NCBI RefSeq assembly: GCF_013373865.1
Contig: NC_050469.1
Location: forward strand, 4,892,042 to 4,956,041
Direction of reading: 5' to 3'
Source: Monomorium pharaonis
Lineage: Eukaryota; Arthropoda; Insecta; Hymenoptera; Formicidae
Length of the DNA stretch: 64,000 nucleotides
A model generated the notes under the pieces. The model saw only the letters and a list, made by a program, of their open reading frames with translations. It ran no database searches and was not told the DNA's origin. Both the position numbers and the translations under genes were made by a program. Shown piece after piece: positions 12,733 through 24,655 of this stretch. Each line of letters starts with the position of its first letter. The first letter of the stretch is position 1.

Positions 12733-14375
12733 TTATAGTTGTATATTTCAGATGATATATGGAAAGGTATGTCTTTCATTAATTGTCTCAACATTTGATT
12801 TAATTTTATCTTTCTTTCTAAATTCCGTACAATGTTTTATAATTAATATAATTGATAAGTGTCACTTTAAATAATTCTCCGTTATTTTTAAATGCACAAA
12901 TCTTTGGAAAAACGCGATAACATTCTACATCAAAGTTCTTGGAATCATTTCAAATGCAAAGAAGTTATCAGCGTCGGAAGATCGAAGAAAGAATCAAACC
13001 CGAGTCAAACCAAAAGAAAAAACAGAAGACATCTGAGGAAGAATCACGATTTCGTATAAGAAACGTGTAATGATCTCAGAAGCCAACTAATCTTACCTAT
13101 TTAGGAAACTCTTAAAAAAAAATAACAGAAAAATTGGATATGCTGCTTGTTACATATTATAGACTTAACGTCTATAATATATGTTTAAAATATGTTACAA
13201 ACTGTAATAGTTAAAATTTTCTATTTATACGAGTAATTTCCTTGAAGTTGCTTTAGCTGCAATACTTACGTCATTGTACGGTATAACGCGTTTTGCTTGT
13301 GACACACACTTATGGGTAACGCTATTAACCGAGTCATTAAAAAGCTGAATATGATATCAAAGTTAAAGCGGTGTTAACCAGCAGTTTGCCGGCGCTGTGA
13401 CATAAGGCTCTTCGTTGCTGAAGTAAAATTCATTTACGGTATGACTTTGGTTAGCGTGTAAAAGGTGTCAAAAATATAGTCTGCGCTCTCGCTTACTATA
13501 TTTTTCAACTGAATTCACTGCTATACACCAAATGCAAATTCAAAGATGCAAATTTCAATGTAAATGAGAGTTATCTCCGACTGCCTGAAATAACAACGAA
13601 GTTTCAATAAAAGTGCTATAAGGAAAGGTAAAGATTGGAGGAAATACCATGCCATTGCGCAGAAGAAAAACGGATGTGCAAACGAAATCTTTTCAGACGA
13701 CATTCTTACATTTCGTATTCTTTCTATGCTCACTTCTATGCTGATTCAAATACCTTAAAATCTACATAGTCACGACGCGATGTCTATCAAATATAATCTG
13801 CACGACTCAATCCGCTTTTCTATTTATCGTGCACAAATTAACGTTGATACAATTATTTATAACACTAATATATATTGCTTTTTAAATAAAAACAGATTTT
13901 TAAATAAAAGTTGTATTGTAAAATTCTGTCAACATGGTAGAACATTTTTTTTCTACAATTAAGAGTAATAAAGAGAGAAATCAGTTTAGAAATTTTCGTT
14001 TAGATAATTCATACAATATGTTTTTACAATAATGACTATCTACAAATTCGCAAATATAATCTTAAATAAGTTAGTCAAAAAGAGATAAATTAACTAATAC
14101 TGAAAGAAAATAAAACGCAAGAAGTGGAAAAAAAAATAGAAATCAGACCAGAAAGAGAATCAGTAATTATTGCGAACTTCCTTGTAGATATTATCGGCCA
14201 AGAGTTTTTACAATTAACTTCGATGGAAATTCAACTGATCGGTGTAAAAATACAGAAACTAACACACATACACACACACACCAAAGATACACACAATAAA
14301 ATTTCTCGAATTTCTTAAGCTACGCATCGCTGGCTTCCGTTTTTGACAGCCTTATTTTTCTTTGTTTTTCACGAT

Positions 14376-14422
14376 TTATTATAACAATTTTCATTTCACA
14401 GAAATGAACATTGTTATAATAA
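14376..14422. repeat. Near-perfect hairpin, 22-bp arms, 3-nt loop
   Basis: The left arm (14376-14397) and the reverse complement of the right arm (14401-14422) match at 21 of 22 positions, separated only by ACA. The loop is too short for a typical microRNA precursor. Palindromes of this type often arise by replication template switching, or form the core of a foldback element. Confidence 0.9.
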
Positions 14423-14861
14423 GAATTAAAATGATGCTTTTCAATAGAATAAAAGCAAGGAAAAATGGAATATGGGTTGCATATTAAATCGATGCTGAAG
14501 GAACAATGTTATGCTTCACGTCATTATAATTAGCTTGTAATAGAACGTATTACAATTTCTTCTCTTTAGCAATTTTCTTGTTATTTAATAATTAAGTATA
14601 TTGCATTTCGTCATAATCGTAAAAAACAAATGTATACTTATAATAGCTTTTTTGTATAAAATAAAAATAAATACAAAGCAGCGGTTTTTCTAATATTTCT
14701 TTTTTCTTAAAATTTAGAACAAAATCATATAATAATCGTATAATGGTATAACGATAAATAATTACGATAAAACTATACGGAATCACTACACATGAACAAG
14801 TAATTCACGATACATAGCGCATATATAAAAAAAAATAATTAATCACTGAATACCGATATAT

Positions 14862-15002
14862 ATATATTTTTTTAATATGTTACTTTAAAAAATAAAATTA
14901 AATAATAGTTTTAATTAAAAAAGTAAAAACACAAAGAAACAAATAAATGATCGTTAAGCTTATTGATAACTGATGCATATTAGTAAATAACCAGTGTGCA
15001 AA
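14862..15002 (-). mobile_element. Diverged interspersed repeat, family D, copy 1 (minus orientation)
   Basis: The reverse complement of this segment aligns with 30453-30601. Both carry, in order, TTGCAC.CT.GT.ATTTA, a region ending in GTGTTTTTA, AAAACTATT and TATTTTTTAA.GTAACAT. The two copies lie in opposite orientation about 15.5 kb apart. No coding capacity; likely a decayed transposon fragment with uncertain ends. Confidence 0.5.
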
Positions 15003-15464
15003 TTGTCATTTTAAAAAGTATTCATGCATAAAAGAATTTTAATTAAAAATAACAATTTTTAACAGCAATAATTGATTAACAATAATAATCAACTTTTTAA
15101 AAGTTAACAAGAATAAAAAAAACTACATATTTATCTTAATATAGAAATAATTATAAAACTCATTCTTTTTCGATAATGCAAAATTTGGTTGTTCAATGAA
15201 AACAAAAAATAATAAAATACAAATTCAGTACATATTAGAAAAAAATTATCATATTGAGAAATATGTTCGTTAAAAAAATGTACATCTGTTTTCCAATTCC
15301 TCGATTCTTCTCCTTCCGACAACCCGCTTCTCTCATTTAATGTACTGTTGAAAAAATAAAAAGTTTCCAACGCGAGAAAAGGTGAGAAAAGAAGTTCTAA
15401 AAGTACCTTTCGGCCACGACCTATAAAATCGTCATTCACACGACATCGTTGGTCTAGACCCACG

Positions 15465-15510
15465 AAAAAGAGAGGGAGAGAGAAGGAGAGAGAGAGAGAG
15501 AGAGAGAGAA
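15465..15510 (+). repeat. Imperfect (GA)n microsatellite
   Basis: A GA-rich run with a pure (GA)n core of about 24 bp. It lies immediately upstream of the CpG-rich island that holds the candidate exon, and could act as a GAGA-factor-type site or nucleosome-excluding element; this is inference. Confidence 0.85.
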
Positions 15511-15539
15511 AATCGTCAGAAGTCGCGCGATTTTTTTCT

Positions 15540-16130
15540 CAACAGTCAGCGCCCGGTTCGCGGTTCCTCAATTGACTAAAGAGTCAGGATACAACCGTGT
15601 CTCTGCAGAGCCGCTTATAAGTTCCACCCGCAATGTCTTAAATAAATACCGGCGAAGTAGGTCATCGCGCAGGAAGGTCGGCGACGACGTGTGCGAGGGC
15701 GAATTACAAATCTGCTCCCGTCGACGAGCGCGAATGCGGTTAAACTCCGTGGAAAGTATATCGCGCGCGGGGGACCGACAGAAGTTTCACGGCAAAGCGA
15801 GTCGTTCCTTCCAACCTCCATCGCTTTTCCGACCACCGACCGCATCATCTCCCTGTGGTTCACGGCCTTTCCTTCCCTTCCCTTCCCACCCAGCTTCGAC
15901 ATCGACACCGTTTGCCTCGTCGTTCCTCTCTCCTTCTAGCAACACGGTCCCCATTGTTCCTACAATTTTCACGCTTCAAAGGCAATGGATACCCCATGCG
16001 ACGACCGTTCGCCAAGTTCGACAGCAAACTTCAGCAGCTTCCGCCTAAACGGGAACGTGCCGGTGCTACCGCAACCGGTACGCCGCGGTTGAACAAATCT
16101 ACAAGTCCCAGGAAAAAATATTAAACCGCA
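15540..16130. other. CpG-rich island around a candidate first exon
   Basis: The sequence changes from AT-rich to CpG-rich right after a pyrimidine stretch ending in CAG at 15543-15545, a plausible splice acceptor or an initiator-like CAGTCAG. Several frames are open (158 codons from 15572; 89 codons from 15855). Those proteins are low-complexity Pro, Ser and Arg, so they are probably not translated; the island could be a 5' UTR or promoter region. Confidence 0.35.
15985..16077 (+). CDS. Candidate first coding exon (31 codons), function unknown
   Basis: ATG at 15985 has a good context (GGCAATGG, with G at +4). It opens a frame beginning MDTPCDDRSPSSTANFSSF and continuing through a Leu-Asn-Gly-Asn-Val-Pro-Val-Leu-Pro stretch to codon 31, where a GT at 16078-16079 (CCG|GTACGC) would give a phase-0 donor. 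Without splicing the frame stops at 16090-16092 after 35 residues. The Ser/Thr/Pro-rich acidic start looks like the disordered N-terminus of a regulatory protein, and codon use is CpG-tolerant like the island. Against it: the donor is not optimal, upstream ATGs exist, and no downstream exon is visible in the AT-rich DNA that follows. I do not recognise the family. Confidence 0.2.
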
Positions 16131-16140
16131 AGCAGTGCAA

Positions 16141-18400
16141 ATATGAATTTATTGTGGAGTATTATTTTTCATAAAATTCATCTTAAAAATTGTTTTTACA
16201 TAGCAAATCGCATTAATTTTTGTATTGTCAAAATATAATAAATTTTATTTAACTTTTAATTGTGTCAGAAACGCTGTTGTATCAAATTAGTTATTTTACA
16301 TCTACTCGAAAGATATAGCGTGATATATATTTTAAATGTCCCGCACACAAGCGGCTCATTAATGCTGAACTCCTATCTTTCCAGCAAACTCGGTTCGCAA
16401 GAATAAAGAGTCGGCGAGGATAGGGGGAGAAACCCTTTAAAAAAGTTTGGGACTCAATAGCTTTTATCTGGCCGAATTGAATGCGTCTTCCGCCATAAAC
16501 GCGAACCGACTATTTTCCATTCGGGAATAGAGTAACCGCGCGTGGCGCGCTAGTTTTCCACCGTGACAGCTTCACCTTTCCTATTCTTCGCAAATAATCC
16601 CGGGTCCTCCGCCGGGCCACACCTAGCCCATTTTGTGAGCCCTGACAAAGAGGCGATAGTAAATCCTGAATATAATGTAATAGGTTCGGTAGAATATAGA
16701 GGTATAATCCCTTCCCTTTCTTCCCGTCAGCGCATATCTCGCATAACGATCCGAGTCTGCAGCGAACACCTTGGAAGACAGTGAAGAATCGCTAGTACCG
16801 ACTCGGCACATCCAAAAGAACCAATACACGTACAAGCTTCGATTTTAGAATGTGGTTATCTTCGAGTTCGACGAATAATGGTCGATTCATTCCATATATG
16901 CTGCACGCAATATTTGCCCGATAGGGGAGAAACGTGAATCATAAGCACAGACTTTTATTTGTATCATTGGATATAAAAATCTTGTTTTTCTTTTTCAGCG
17001 TTGCTCCGAAAAGAAACAAAAATAATATAAAAGTGCTGTAAAAAATATTTCTATGTAAAAAATATTCTATTTTTAATTCAATGAATTAAAAAATTTTCCA
17101 ATGTTTTTTTACAACATACATCATTCAAATATTCCTTTGCAAATATTCTTTTTTATAACATAAAATAATTATAAATAACTCAAATAGCATCAACTTCTTT
17201 ATAGGTAACTTGACGTTATTTTTTAAACAATATATGATTCACCATAGTATCTGCTAATCTGACTGTAACAAGAATAATTTCTTGAAAAAGAGCCAAGATT
17301 TTTGCACTTGCTTAATATACTAGAGCATTACTTTCTTTATGAAATTTATATGATAAAATGTTATACAGTACTCATCTTTAATATGAGATAAAACATATAC
17401 TGGGTGATATTTTTCACATACAAGATTAGGTTATTTAGTATCAATGTCAATAAAAAATAAAACTTTTATAACTTAAAAATTTGATACCTACAATAAATTT
17501 TATCCTATATTAAATATAATGGCACGACTTCAATATGAAAATCAAACTTAATATCTAGTGCAATATATAGAAAAATCTGTGTGCATAAAATTTATATTAC
17601 GATATATTAAGAATGGATACAAGATATGTTAAGAATCATATTTTAAAGCATTAATTTTAAAATTTTATTGATTAGCTTATTATTACATTTAAATATTTCT
17701 ACTAATTTATGACTCTCTGATTTAAAAGTTGTTTAATCTTAATTTGTATGTAAAATCACGTTTTATAGTACTTGTAATTTGCATATTTGATAAGAAAGTA
17801 CCATTATAAATTAAATTAAATTTTGTACATATCCTAATAAAATTCAAATAAATATTCGTGCAAAGATTTATTTAAATCTACTTATTCGTTTAAAAGTTAC
17901 TTACCAAAACAGATACAAAATAGACTCATTTTTCTTGTATAAGACACTTTGCATAAGTTAATTTTTGTTATTCTTTTTTGCAATTAATTCCAAAACTAAG
18001 ATTCAAATATTTACAATCAAAATTTCTTATCATTGATTCGATTATGAGAAAACAGAATAAATCTAAGAAATCTATTTTTAAGTTTTCGTAACTTTTAACT
18101 GGTATTAAGAGCTAAAAATAAATATCTTTAAGCTTAAGATTTTTTAAAAATAAAAGTAACGATTTGGAATATGTAACGCATTAATCAACCATCAATAAAA
18201 AGATTATACCTACACATACTGATGTTGGCAAAATCAATCTCAAATGACGTATTTTGGCAGCTGTTAGCTGCGCACGTTGACATTTTCTACATTTTAGTAT
18301 TGCGTTTGTCAATTTTATACCGACACACACCGACATTGATTTATTTGAAATACGTCGTATTTGATGCAAGTCCGTTCAATTTTTCGAATGACGTTACATA
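16141..18400. other. Mostly AT-rich non-coding DNA
   Basis: 16440-16830 is a small CpG-rich island with overlapping short frames; the rest is AT-rich, with nothing recognisable between 16900 and 18180. At 18205-18345 two imperfect direct copies of a roughly 25-bp motif occur (minus strand GT.TGTGT.GGTATAA), too weak to call a repeat family. Confidence 0.5.
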
Positions 18401-18489
18401 AAATGTGCTTTCACAGGTGAATCAGTCATCGTATAAACAACGGTCACCGCGGATAGCTTTTAACGCTAAGAATATCCGGCACATCGAGT

Positions 18490-18597
<108 letters not shown>

Positions 18598-19134
18598 CAT
18601 AGGCGATATTTGAAAAATACGATCACAGATCATTAAACATGCCGCAACACGTGGAATACGTTGTGCGCATAGGCTGCACGCCACAAAGATTTATGCGATC
18701 GCGCTGGAGATTGATTTATATGCTGTCGAAGGCTCCAACCACACGCGAGCCGGCGCAAATAAACGCCCCTGACGCGACGTCGACGGCGGAAACGAAAATA
18801 ACATCCGCGATTAACGACGTAATAGACTTTGCAGATTGCTGCATTTCCACCTGAAATCGCTCGCGGGGCGATTTTATAACGCGCGCGCGTGCATATACAT
18901 ATATCGTTAGGCGTTATTTATTGGCCGTTCGCATAAAACGCGATGCCGAGATGGAGAGGGGAAAAAATACCCAGGCGTGCAAATACTCGGGAATCGAGTG
19001 CGAGATTTGGTTAACAAATATCGCCGTATAATGCCTATAATGTATTTATACGCGGCGCGGAATATCGGCGCGCACCGTCCGCGATTACTATTCATAGCGA
19101 CGAATATTTTAAAACGGCACGCGTACGTACGAGA

Positions 19135-19151
19135 GGGGGGGAGGGGGGGGG
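19135..19151 (+). repeat. G-run pair, possible quadruplex sequence
   Basis: Two long G runs separated by single A bases (GAGGGGGGGAGGGGGGGG-like) occur within a CpG-rich island, followed by another G6 run near 19256. Four or more G-tracts are available locally for a quadruplex on the plus strand. Confidence 0.6.
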
Positions 19152-19636
19152 AAGAGCGGAACGGATGATACACCGCAGAGACGCTGCATCAAAATTCAAT
19201 TGAACGAGACGAATAGAAATAACGAGGGCAAAAGAAGGAAAAGCGGGCAGAGAAAGGGGGGTGGAAAAAACCGGCGCATAAATGAGCGCCGGGAACCTAC
19301 GCCCCCCCTCCCTCCCCTCTCCCCACCGTTTAACGAACGCGTCATTTAAATCGCGCAAAATCAGCTGTTTGATGCGCGCATGAATATTTCATCGGCAATT
19401 TCTACTTCGCGGCGAGGAAAAACAGGATTTTCTAGGGCGTGATTAATCAGGCCCCGGGTTTCCGATAACGGTAATGCCGCGGTGATTTATCGCGTTCGGG
19501 GGGGAATTATAGAAAACGATATCACGAATGGCCGGCACTCTTCAGAAATTACGGGTATTGAAAAAAAAAATGTATCGATGCGCGCGCACACACACCGCGA
19601 TTACGATAACGTTCAAGCTCGATCTCATTTCGCCTG

Positions 19637-19658
19637 AGGACGACGACGACGACGACAA
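19637..19658 (+). repeat. (GAC)n trinucleotide repeat
   Basis: About seven GAC units with an AAC interruption at the end. It is not inside any supported reading frame. Confidence 0.85.
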
Positions 19659-21766
19659 CGATTCCCATCGATCGCGCTTAATATCCTATTTCGTAACGAC
19701 GTAACGATTAATACGCGCGGATTTATCGCTCCGTGCAATTTCGCGGGGTAATTTCTTCGTATGCGCGATCCCTCGTTACCGCTCGCTCGCCCTCGTCCCC
19801 TCTCGCCGCTGGAATTATGAATCGCTGTTGGACGCGATTTGGATCGAATGCGGCGTAATCGAAACGACGCGACGGCATGATAAATAGAATCGGAATTGGC
19901 TTGAGTAAAATCTTTGATTTCCGCGCCAGCCGACATACGTGCGGCGTGATCGATCGATAATCGTTCAAAGTCGCACTCGAATAGAATTGTAGCGCTGTAA
20001 TTTTCCACGTATCTGCATAACTCTCTCAAAAGTTCTGCCCGCGTATTTTCGCCGAAATCCGCAATATAATGCCAAAATGTGTCAATGAATATCCCCCGCA
20101 CTGGCATAATTATCTTGATGTTGCCGTTATTCATCGCTATACGAATGGAATTCGCTCTATTTTCAATTCCCGCGTTCCTATCGAATTCTCCTCCGCTTTT
20201 GTGCCAAATTTCTACATTTATCGCATTGTTTTAGCGCTGGTCATTTATATTTTTTCTTTATATCAACAGAATGTTTACTCAAATTTTAAAAGAATTCCGT
20301 GAGAATCCTCGAATTTTCCAGAACTTTCATTCGAAATTTCAGGCAAGATCGATAAATTTGTTTAATTTAAAATAAACTCATTATGGCACTTTTTTCAGTG
20401 CATTCTTTAATTATATGTAATCATTAAAAAGCCACTTTGATAAGTTTTGATAATTACATTAAAGAAAGTAGAAAAAACCAAACTAAATGCCATACAATGG
20501 ATCTATAATTTATAAAATACAGAATTCAAAAAGACAATCAAGTTCAGAATGCCAATTCAAAATAATAAATTAGATTCTTTTTGCCACTGACTTTTATAGA
20601 AACTTATGAGTCACACGAGAATTCGTATGTATACATAAATGGACATGTGTACGCCATATTTATTGTGTTTAGGCGACTATTGATATTTTGCATTATCAAG
20701 AGAAAATGATAAAAGAAACCATTTCGTCAGAAAAAAATAGAACTTAAATTTAAAAATAAAATTTCAAAAATTTTCCTGATTTTACCAATAAAATAAAATC
20801 TACGATTTTTAAAGGTAAAAAAATTATCTGAAAATTCCAGATTTTCCCGTTATTTTTTCAATAACAAATATTTTGATTATGTAAAAACTACTCGTCTACA
20901 CATGAACAAATACAAAAAAGTATTACATTTAACTTCAATAAGTTTAAAATTTTATTCGAAGTCGACGTTAGATATGGCATTATACCATTCAATTTAAAAG
21001 GTCCAAACGCAGCATCTAAATCAAAGAAAAGAAAGGAGGGAAACGTAAAAAAGCTGCATCACACATCGGAGTGCTATCGGATATTCATTCGCTGATGAGG
21101 AAACGAGGTAATTAACGCATGCAAATTTATTAAGGAAATGGCGAAGCGCTATTTCACGTCGCGAGACACAAGACCGTCCACGCGCGGACGCATCTGCGAT
21201 TTTTCCGTGCCCGCCGGTTACCACGGCTGTATCCGCTCTCGCGCACAGGATATCAAATAAAATGAATGACACGAAGCGCCACGGGAACGCGAGCGATATT
21301 TAGCGTTTTCCGATACTCGTGGCTCGATTCACCCGTCGACTCGACAGCGGCGCTGTTATTACTAGGCGAGAACGCCGCGCCGTCCGGTGCGCGCGCGTAC
21401 AACGCTTTTGTTTGTTCTTTAAAAAATCATTTCGAATCATTTTCGTTGGTCGCGGGAGAGAAGCGGAGTGAGAGGATTGCGCGGAGCTTACCAGGCTCTT
21501 GCTTTTGCTTGACAATGTTTATTATTCCTGGCGCAAATGAGCGTAAGTTTTCTCGTTCGAGGTACACGCCTGTATCTCGCTTAAAGCGCGTAATAGCAAT
21601 TTGCTTATGTAAATTTGATACGCCCGTTACCAATTCGTAAGGAAAATAATGTCTCTCTTGTTACTGTGATTTCCAAATAAGAAAACCTGCTTTTATCCAT
21701 TACAAATAAATTTCTATAGAGTTTTCACGGACAATCGATGTTTGTATGTAAGAGAGATAGATTAAC

Positions 21767-21927
21767 CTAAGGCCCAGTGGGACACCCATGTTCAATCACT
21801 AAAAAAAACTGTGTTTTTCTCCGTTTTATTATCTTATAACCAATATAACTTTTAATCAGAAGTATAAAATAGATAATTTAAGCTATCAGAAAAATTCCGC
21901 AACTCCTACAAAAAACCTGGGCCTTAG
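21767..21927. mobile_element. Candidate short terminal-inverted-repeat element (~160 bp)
   Basis: CTAAGGCCCAG at 21767-21777 is mirrored perfectly by CTGGGCCTTAG at 21917-21927, a GC-rich 11-bp inverted pair enclosing AT-rich DNA. The spacing and base composition resemble a miniature inverted-repeat transposon. No clear target-site duplication is seen beyond the arms, and the interior codes for nothing, so a chance pairing is not excluded. Confidence 0.4.
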
Positions 21928-22012
21928 AGGGTCAAGTCATATGTAATTATAAATTTGTAAGATATGTGATCCTCATTGCATTAATAAGATTATAACAGTA
22001 AATATGTACACT

Positions 22013-22440
22013 GTAATTTTTTACTATTATACTAAAAAAGAGTTGCAATTATCAAAATTTAATTATAATTTATATTATATCATTTGTTAATTGTATGTAT
22101 ATTTATAATTATTTTTATCTAATTTATGCAAATTATAGATTTTGCAACGTAAACGGTGAACATATTATATGTGTTAACAAATAGTTTTATTTACTATAAT
22201 TAATTGTGTTTATTACATAGAAAATTATTTTATTTTTACAATCCATATCTTAATATTTTAATGTATTTTAATATTTGAAATTATACTTTATAATAAAATT
22301 TTGATATAGTAGAACAATGAAAAGTTATTATTCCTAACATTATAATAGTAATAATTATTAAAATGTAGCTTTTAACTATAATTATTTTATTGTGCAATTA
22401 TCACAGGTGCAATTATCAAATACCTCTTTCTCCCTGTAAC
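22013..22440 (+). mobile_element. Diverged interspersed repeat, family A, copy 2
   Basis: It aligns in the same orientation with 11110-11577 (about 11 kb away), sharing the ordered landmarks TGCAAATTATAG, AATAGTT.TATTTA, CCATATCTT.ATATTTTA, TTATAATAAAATTTT, CTAACATTATA.AGTAAT and ATAATTATTTTAT. Many substitutions and indels separate them, so this is an old repeat. It encodes no protein, and its ends are approximate. Confidence 0.6.
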
Positions 22441-22840
22441 ACAATGTAGCTAATTCTGATATAAAGAAATTAAAAAACATTTTTGGCTCATACACGATTT
22501 CATAATTTCATTAGCTCTCTTCCAGTAAAAATATATATATGAAAACTGAATGTATATTAATTAGCTTAAATTTTCGCTATCATCCAAGTATGAAATAAAG
22601 TTTCTAAAAATTACAAATGAACACTTAGTGAAGTATTTAAAAACCTGTATTTGGATCAGATGTTATATTAAGTAGTACAAATGGTTTGAGTCTAAAAATC
22701 ATGTAATTAATTCGTATCTAATTTTAAAACTAATTAAACTTTGTTATTGGAGTAAAGATTAGTGTGAAATTTATAAGATATTTTATATCAACGCAAGATG
22801 TTTTCGCTTTAATTGTATTTAATTAATAAGAACTGCACAA

Positions 22841-22918
<78 letters not shown>

Positions 22919-22921
22919 TTC
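22841..22921 (+). repeat. (CT)n microsatellite, about 80 bp
   Basis: A nearly pure CT run with two TTT interruptions near its 3' end. It marks the boundary between an AT-rich block and a CpG-rich island. Confidence 0.97.
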
Positions 22922-23667
22922 CTTGTCCATCGAACGGGATGCGGTACCTTGGCATGCGCTCGCCATTTTAAGGGTGTGTTCCGTGACAAACGTATTGCTA
23001 TTCCCCACAGACGCTATCAAGCGAGATATACGAATGTCACCCGTTACACTATTTTTGGAATGTCGTAAAGGCACTGGCGTCGGTTACGTGCTCGGTAAAC
23101 AGCCAGGGCGGGGGCGAGGAAAAGGGGCGGACGGCAACGCTGTGCGCGAGTCGGAAACTCGTTCTTCGAGCCACCCCCGTGCGTACTCTTAGCTCCCCGA
23201 GCTTTCTTCGGTCTTCTAGCAACTTAGCGAGCGCCTTGCTCGCGTACGTGACAAAGGTAACAAGAGGCAAATCGCTTTGTCAACGCATCTAGCACCTAAA
23301 GCGCCATAAGTCGCGCGACGTGACGCTATGCAATTCGATACGCCTCCGCCTCCCTCCCCTCCTTCACCGATAACTTTACTTAAAGAAGGAAAGTAAACCC
23401 GGTGCACCAAAACGCCTCGGTCATTCGTTCAGGATACGTCTCCTCAGACTTTTCATGTTCGTTATCAACATTTCGATACTATTCGAATACTAATAATATT
23501 CGCGGCATGAAGATAAGGGAAACCGGGGCTTCTTGGTGGTTTTCACAATTATGATATTAGATTTTAAATAATTATTATAATTAAATTATATTAATGTAAT
23601 ACAGAAACATTGTCTCTACATTTTCGTACCAAGGATAATTCGGTACACATTTTTTTTATAATAAGTA

Positions 23668-23844
23668 CATTGAGAAAAAAATGCTTGGTATTTGTAACTG
23701 TAATTACGTAGTATGACATAATTATGGTTACAGAAGTCCTATTTTTGTAATTATTATTGATGTAATATATGTTACATTCTGCCAAGCATGAAAAAATTTG
23801 AATATAAATTATGATAATTTCAAATGTTATTATAGTAAAATTAA
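23668..23844 (+). mobile_element. Diverged interspersed repeat, family B, copy 1
   Basis: It aligns with 36999-37175 over about 177 bp: it starts CATTGAGAAAAA (CACTGAGAAAAA in the other copy), shares TAATTATTA.TG.T.TAAT in the middle, and ends with ATTAT.ATAATTTCAAAT followed by ATAGTAAAA. After 23844 the two diverge, so this copy seems to lack the right-hand part. Probably a truncated non-autonomous DNA transposon. Confidence 0.6.
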
Positions 23845-24630
23845 CCAGGTCAAAGACATCAAGATATGAATGTAAAACTTTGGGAATAAATGTTTCCTTC
23901 GTCACAGATACAAAAGCTGGACACATTGCTATTTGTCTCTTATGCCAAACTCTCCTATCATCGGGAACATCAAAATTTAAACTAGGTCTAAATAATGATT
24001 GTTTATACTGAATTATTTTATGTATAATTAATTTAATGTATAATAAATTTAAACTATTTAGACATTACAAATGATAAAGAGTGCATTCACGAGATTGGAG
24101 AGATAATGATGACAGCGAAAGGTTTAAACGCAGTTAAAAATTTCCACAGATAACACAGCCCTTTCAAGCGAACCGTCACCTATGGAACGAAATATCGGGC
24201 GGACGCAGGCTACCGAGGCAGCCAATGCGATAAAGAGCGCACCCGTTCTGTTGACAGAAAATTCAATGGCTCATATTCGCACTTCGCATTCGGAAACGAA
24301 CGAACCGGCCCCGTTTGTAACGGAGCCTTTGTTTACAATCATGCTCGCATTTACAATTCGACACCATCGATATAGAATCAACCAACTGCATTAACGATTG
24401 AAGCTCGCAGCAATATATGCAATGTAATGTGTTTTGCAGATGCGCGCTTTATAATGTTTTTCGCGCGCCGTAAAATAGCAAAAATTATTCACAGATTATT
24501 CACTCATACTGTTCGCAGTGCGCATTTGCATTCGACATCGCATTCAATATCGAGATAAATCGAGGATATTCAGAGCGTTCGACAAATTCCCCTCACCAAA
24601 TTAATGAGACATGGAAAAAGTAAAATAAAA

Positions 24631-24655
24631 AGAGAGAGAGAGAGAGAGAAAGAGG
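24631..24655 (+). repeat. (GA)n microsatellite
   Basis: A GA dinucleotide run of about 19 bp followed by AAAGAGG. Confidence 0.88.

Larger units (their letters stand above)
12401..15460. other. AT-rich non-coding block
   Basis: About 3 kb of AT-rich DNA with short open frames only. It contains a tandem duplication, an (AT)n tract, a near-perfect hairpin at 14376-14422 and a diverged repeat at 14862-15002, each listed separately. An imperfect inverted repeat lies at about 13152-13184 (arms CATATTATAGAC and its complement). No gene is supported. Confidence 0.55.
18640..20300. promoter_or_regulatory. Candidate cis-regulatory CpG-rich island with AT-core motifs
   Basis: A long CpG-dense stretch contains many embedded AT-core words of the type bound by homeodomain proteins: TTTATTGG near 18917, CATAAAA near 18930, ATTTAAAT and TTAATCA around 19347-19450, GCGATTAA, and GATTAATACGCG near 19706. 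A (GAC)n run lies at 19637-19658. A 169-codon minus-strand frame (19625-20134) has no recognisable domain. This style of sequence is often found in conserved non-coding DNA near insect developmental genes; conservation has not been tested here, so the call is tentative. Confidence 0.25.
20301..22840. other. AT-rich blocks around a small CpG-rich island
   Basis: 20301-21000 is AT-rich with nothing recognised. 21001-21640 is CpG-rich with a 124-codon plus frame (21266-21640) lacking any known motif. 21641-22840 is AT-rich and holds a candidate inverted-repeat element and the second copy of repeat family A. Confidence 0.5.

Noticed and set aside
13152..13184. ATATTATAGAC inverted repeat
   Set aside because: Arms of about 11 bp in AT-rich DNA; noted within the regional entry but not strong enough for a separate call.
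18205..18345. Possible ~25-bp direct repeat sharing GTGT.GGTATAA on the minus strand
   Set aside because: Too short and too diverged to separate from chance.
20403..20470. Possible inverted repeat around TTCTTTAAT...ATTAAAGAA
   Set aside because: Short, gapped and AT-rich; pairing of this quality is expected by chance in such DNA.
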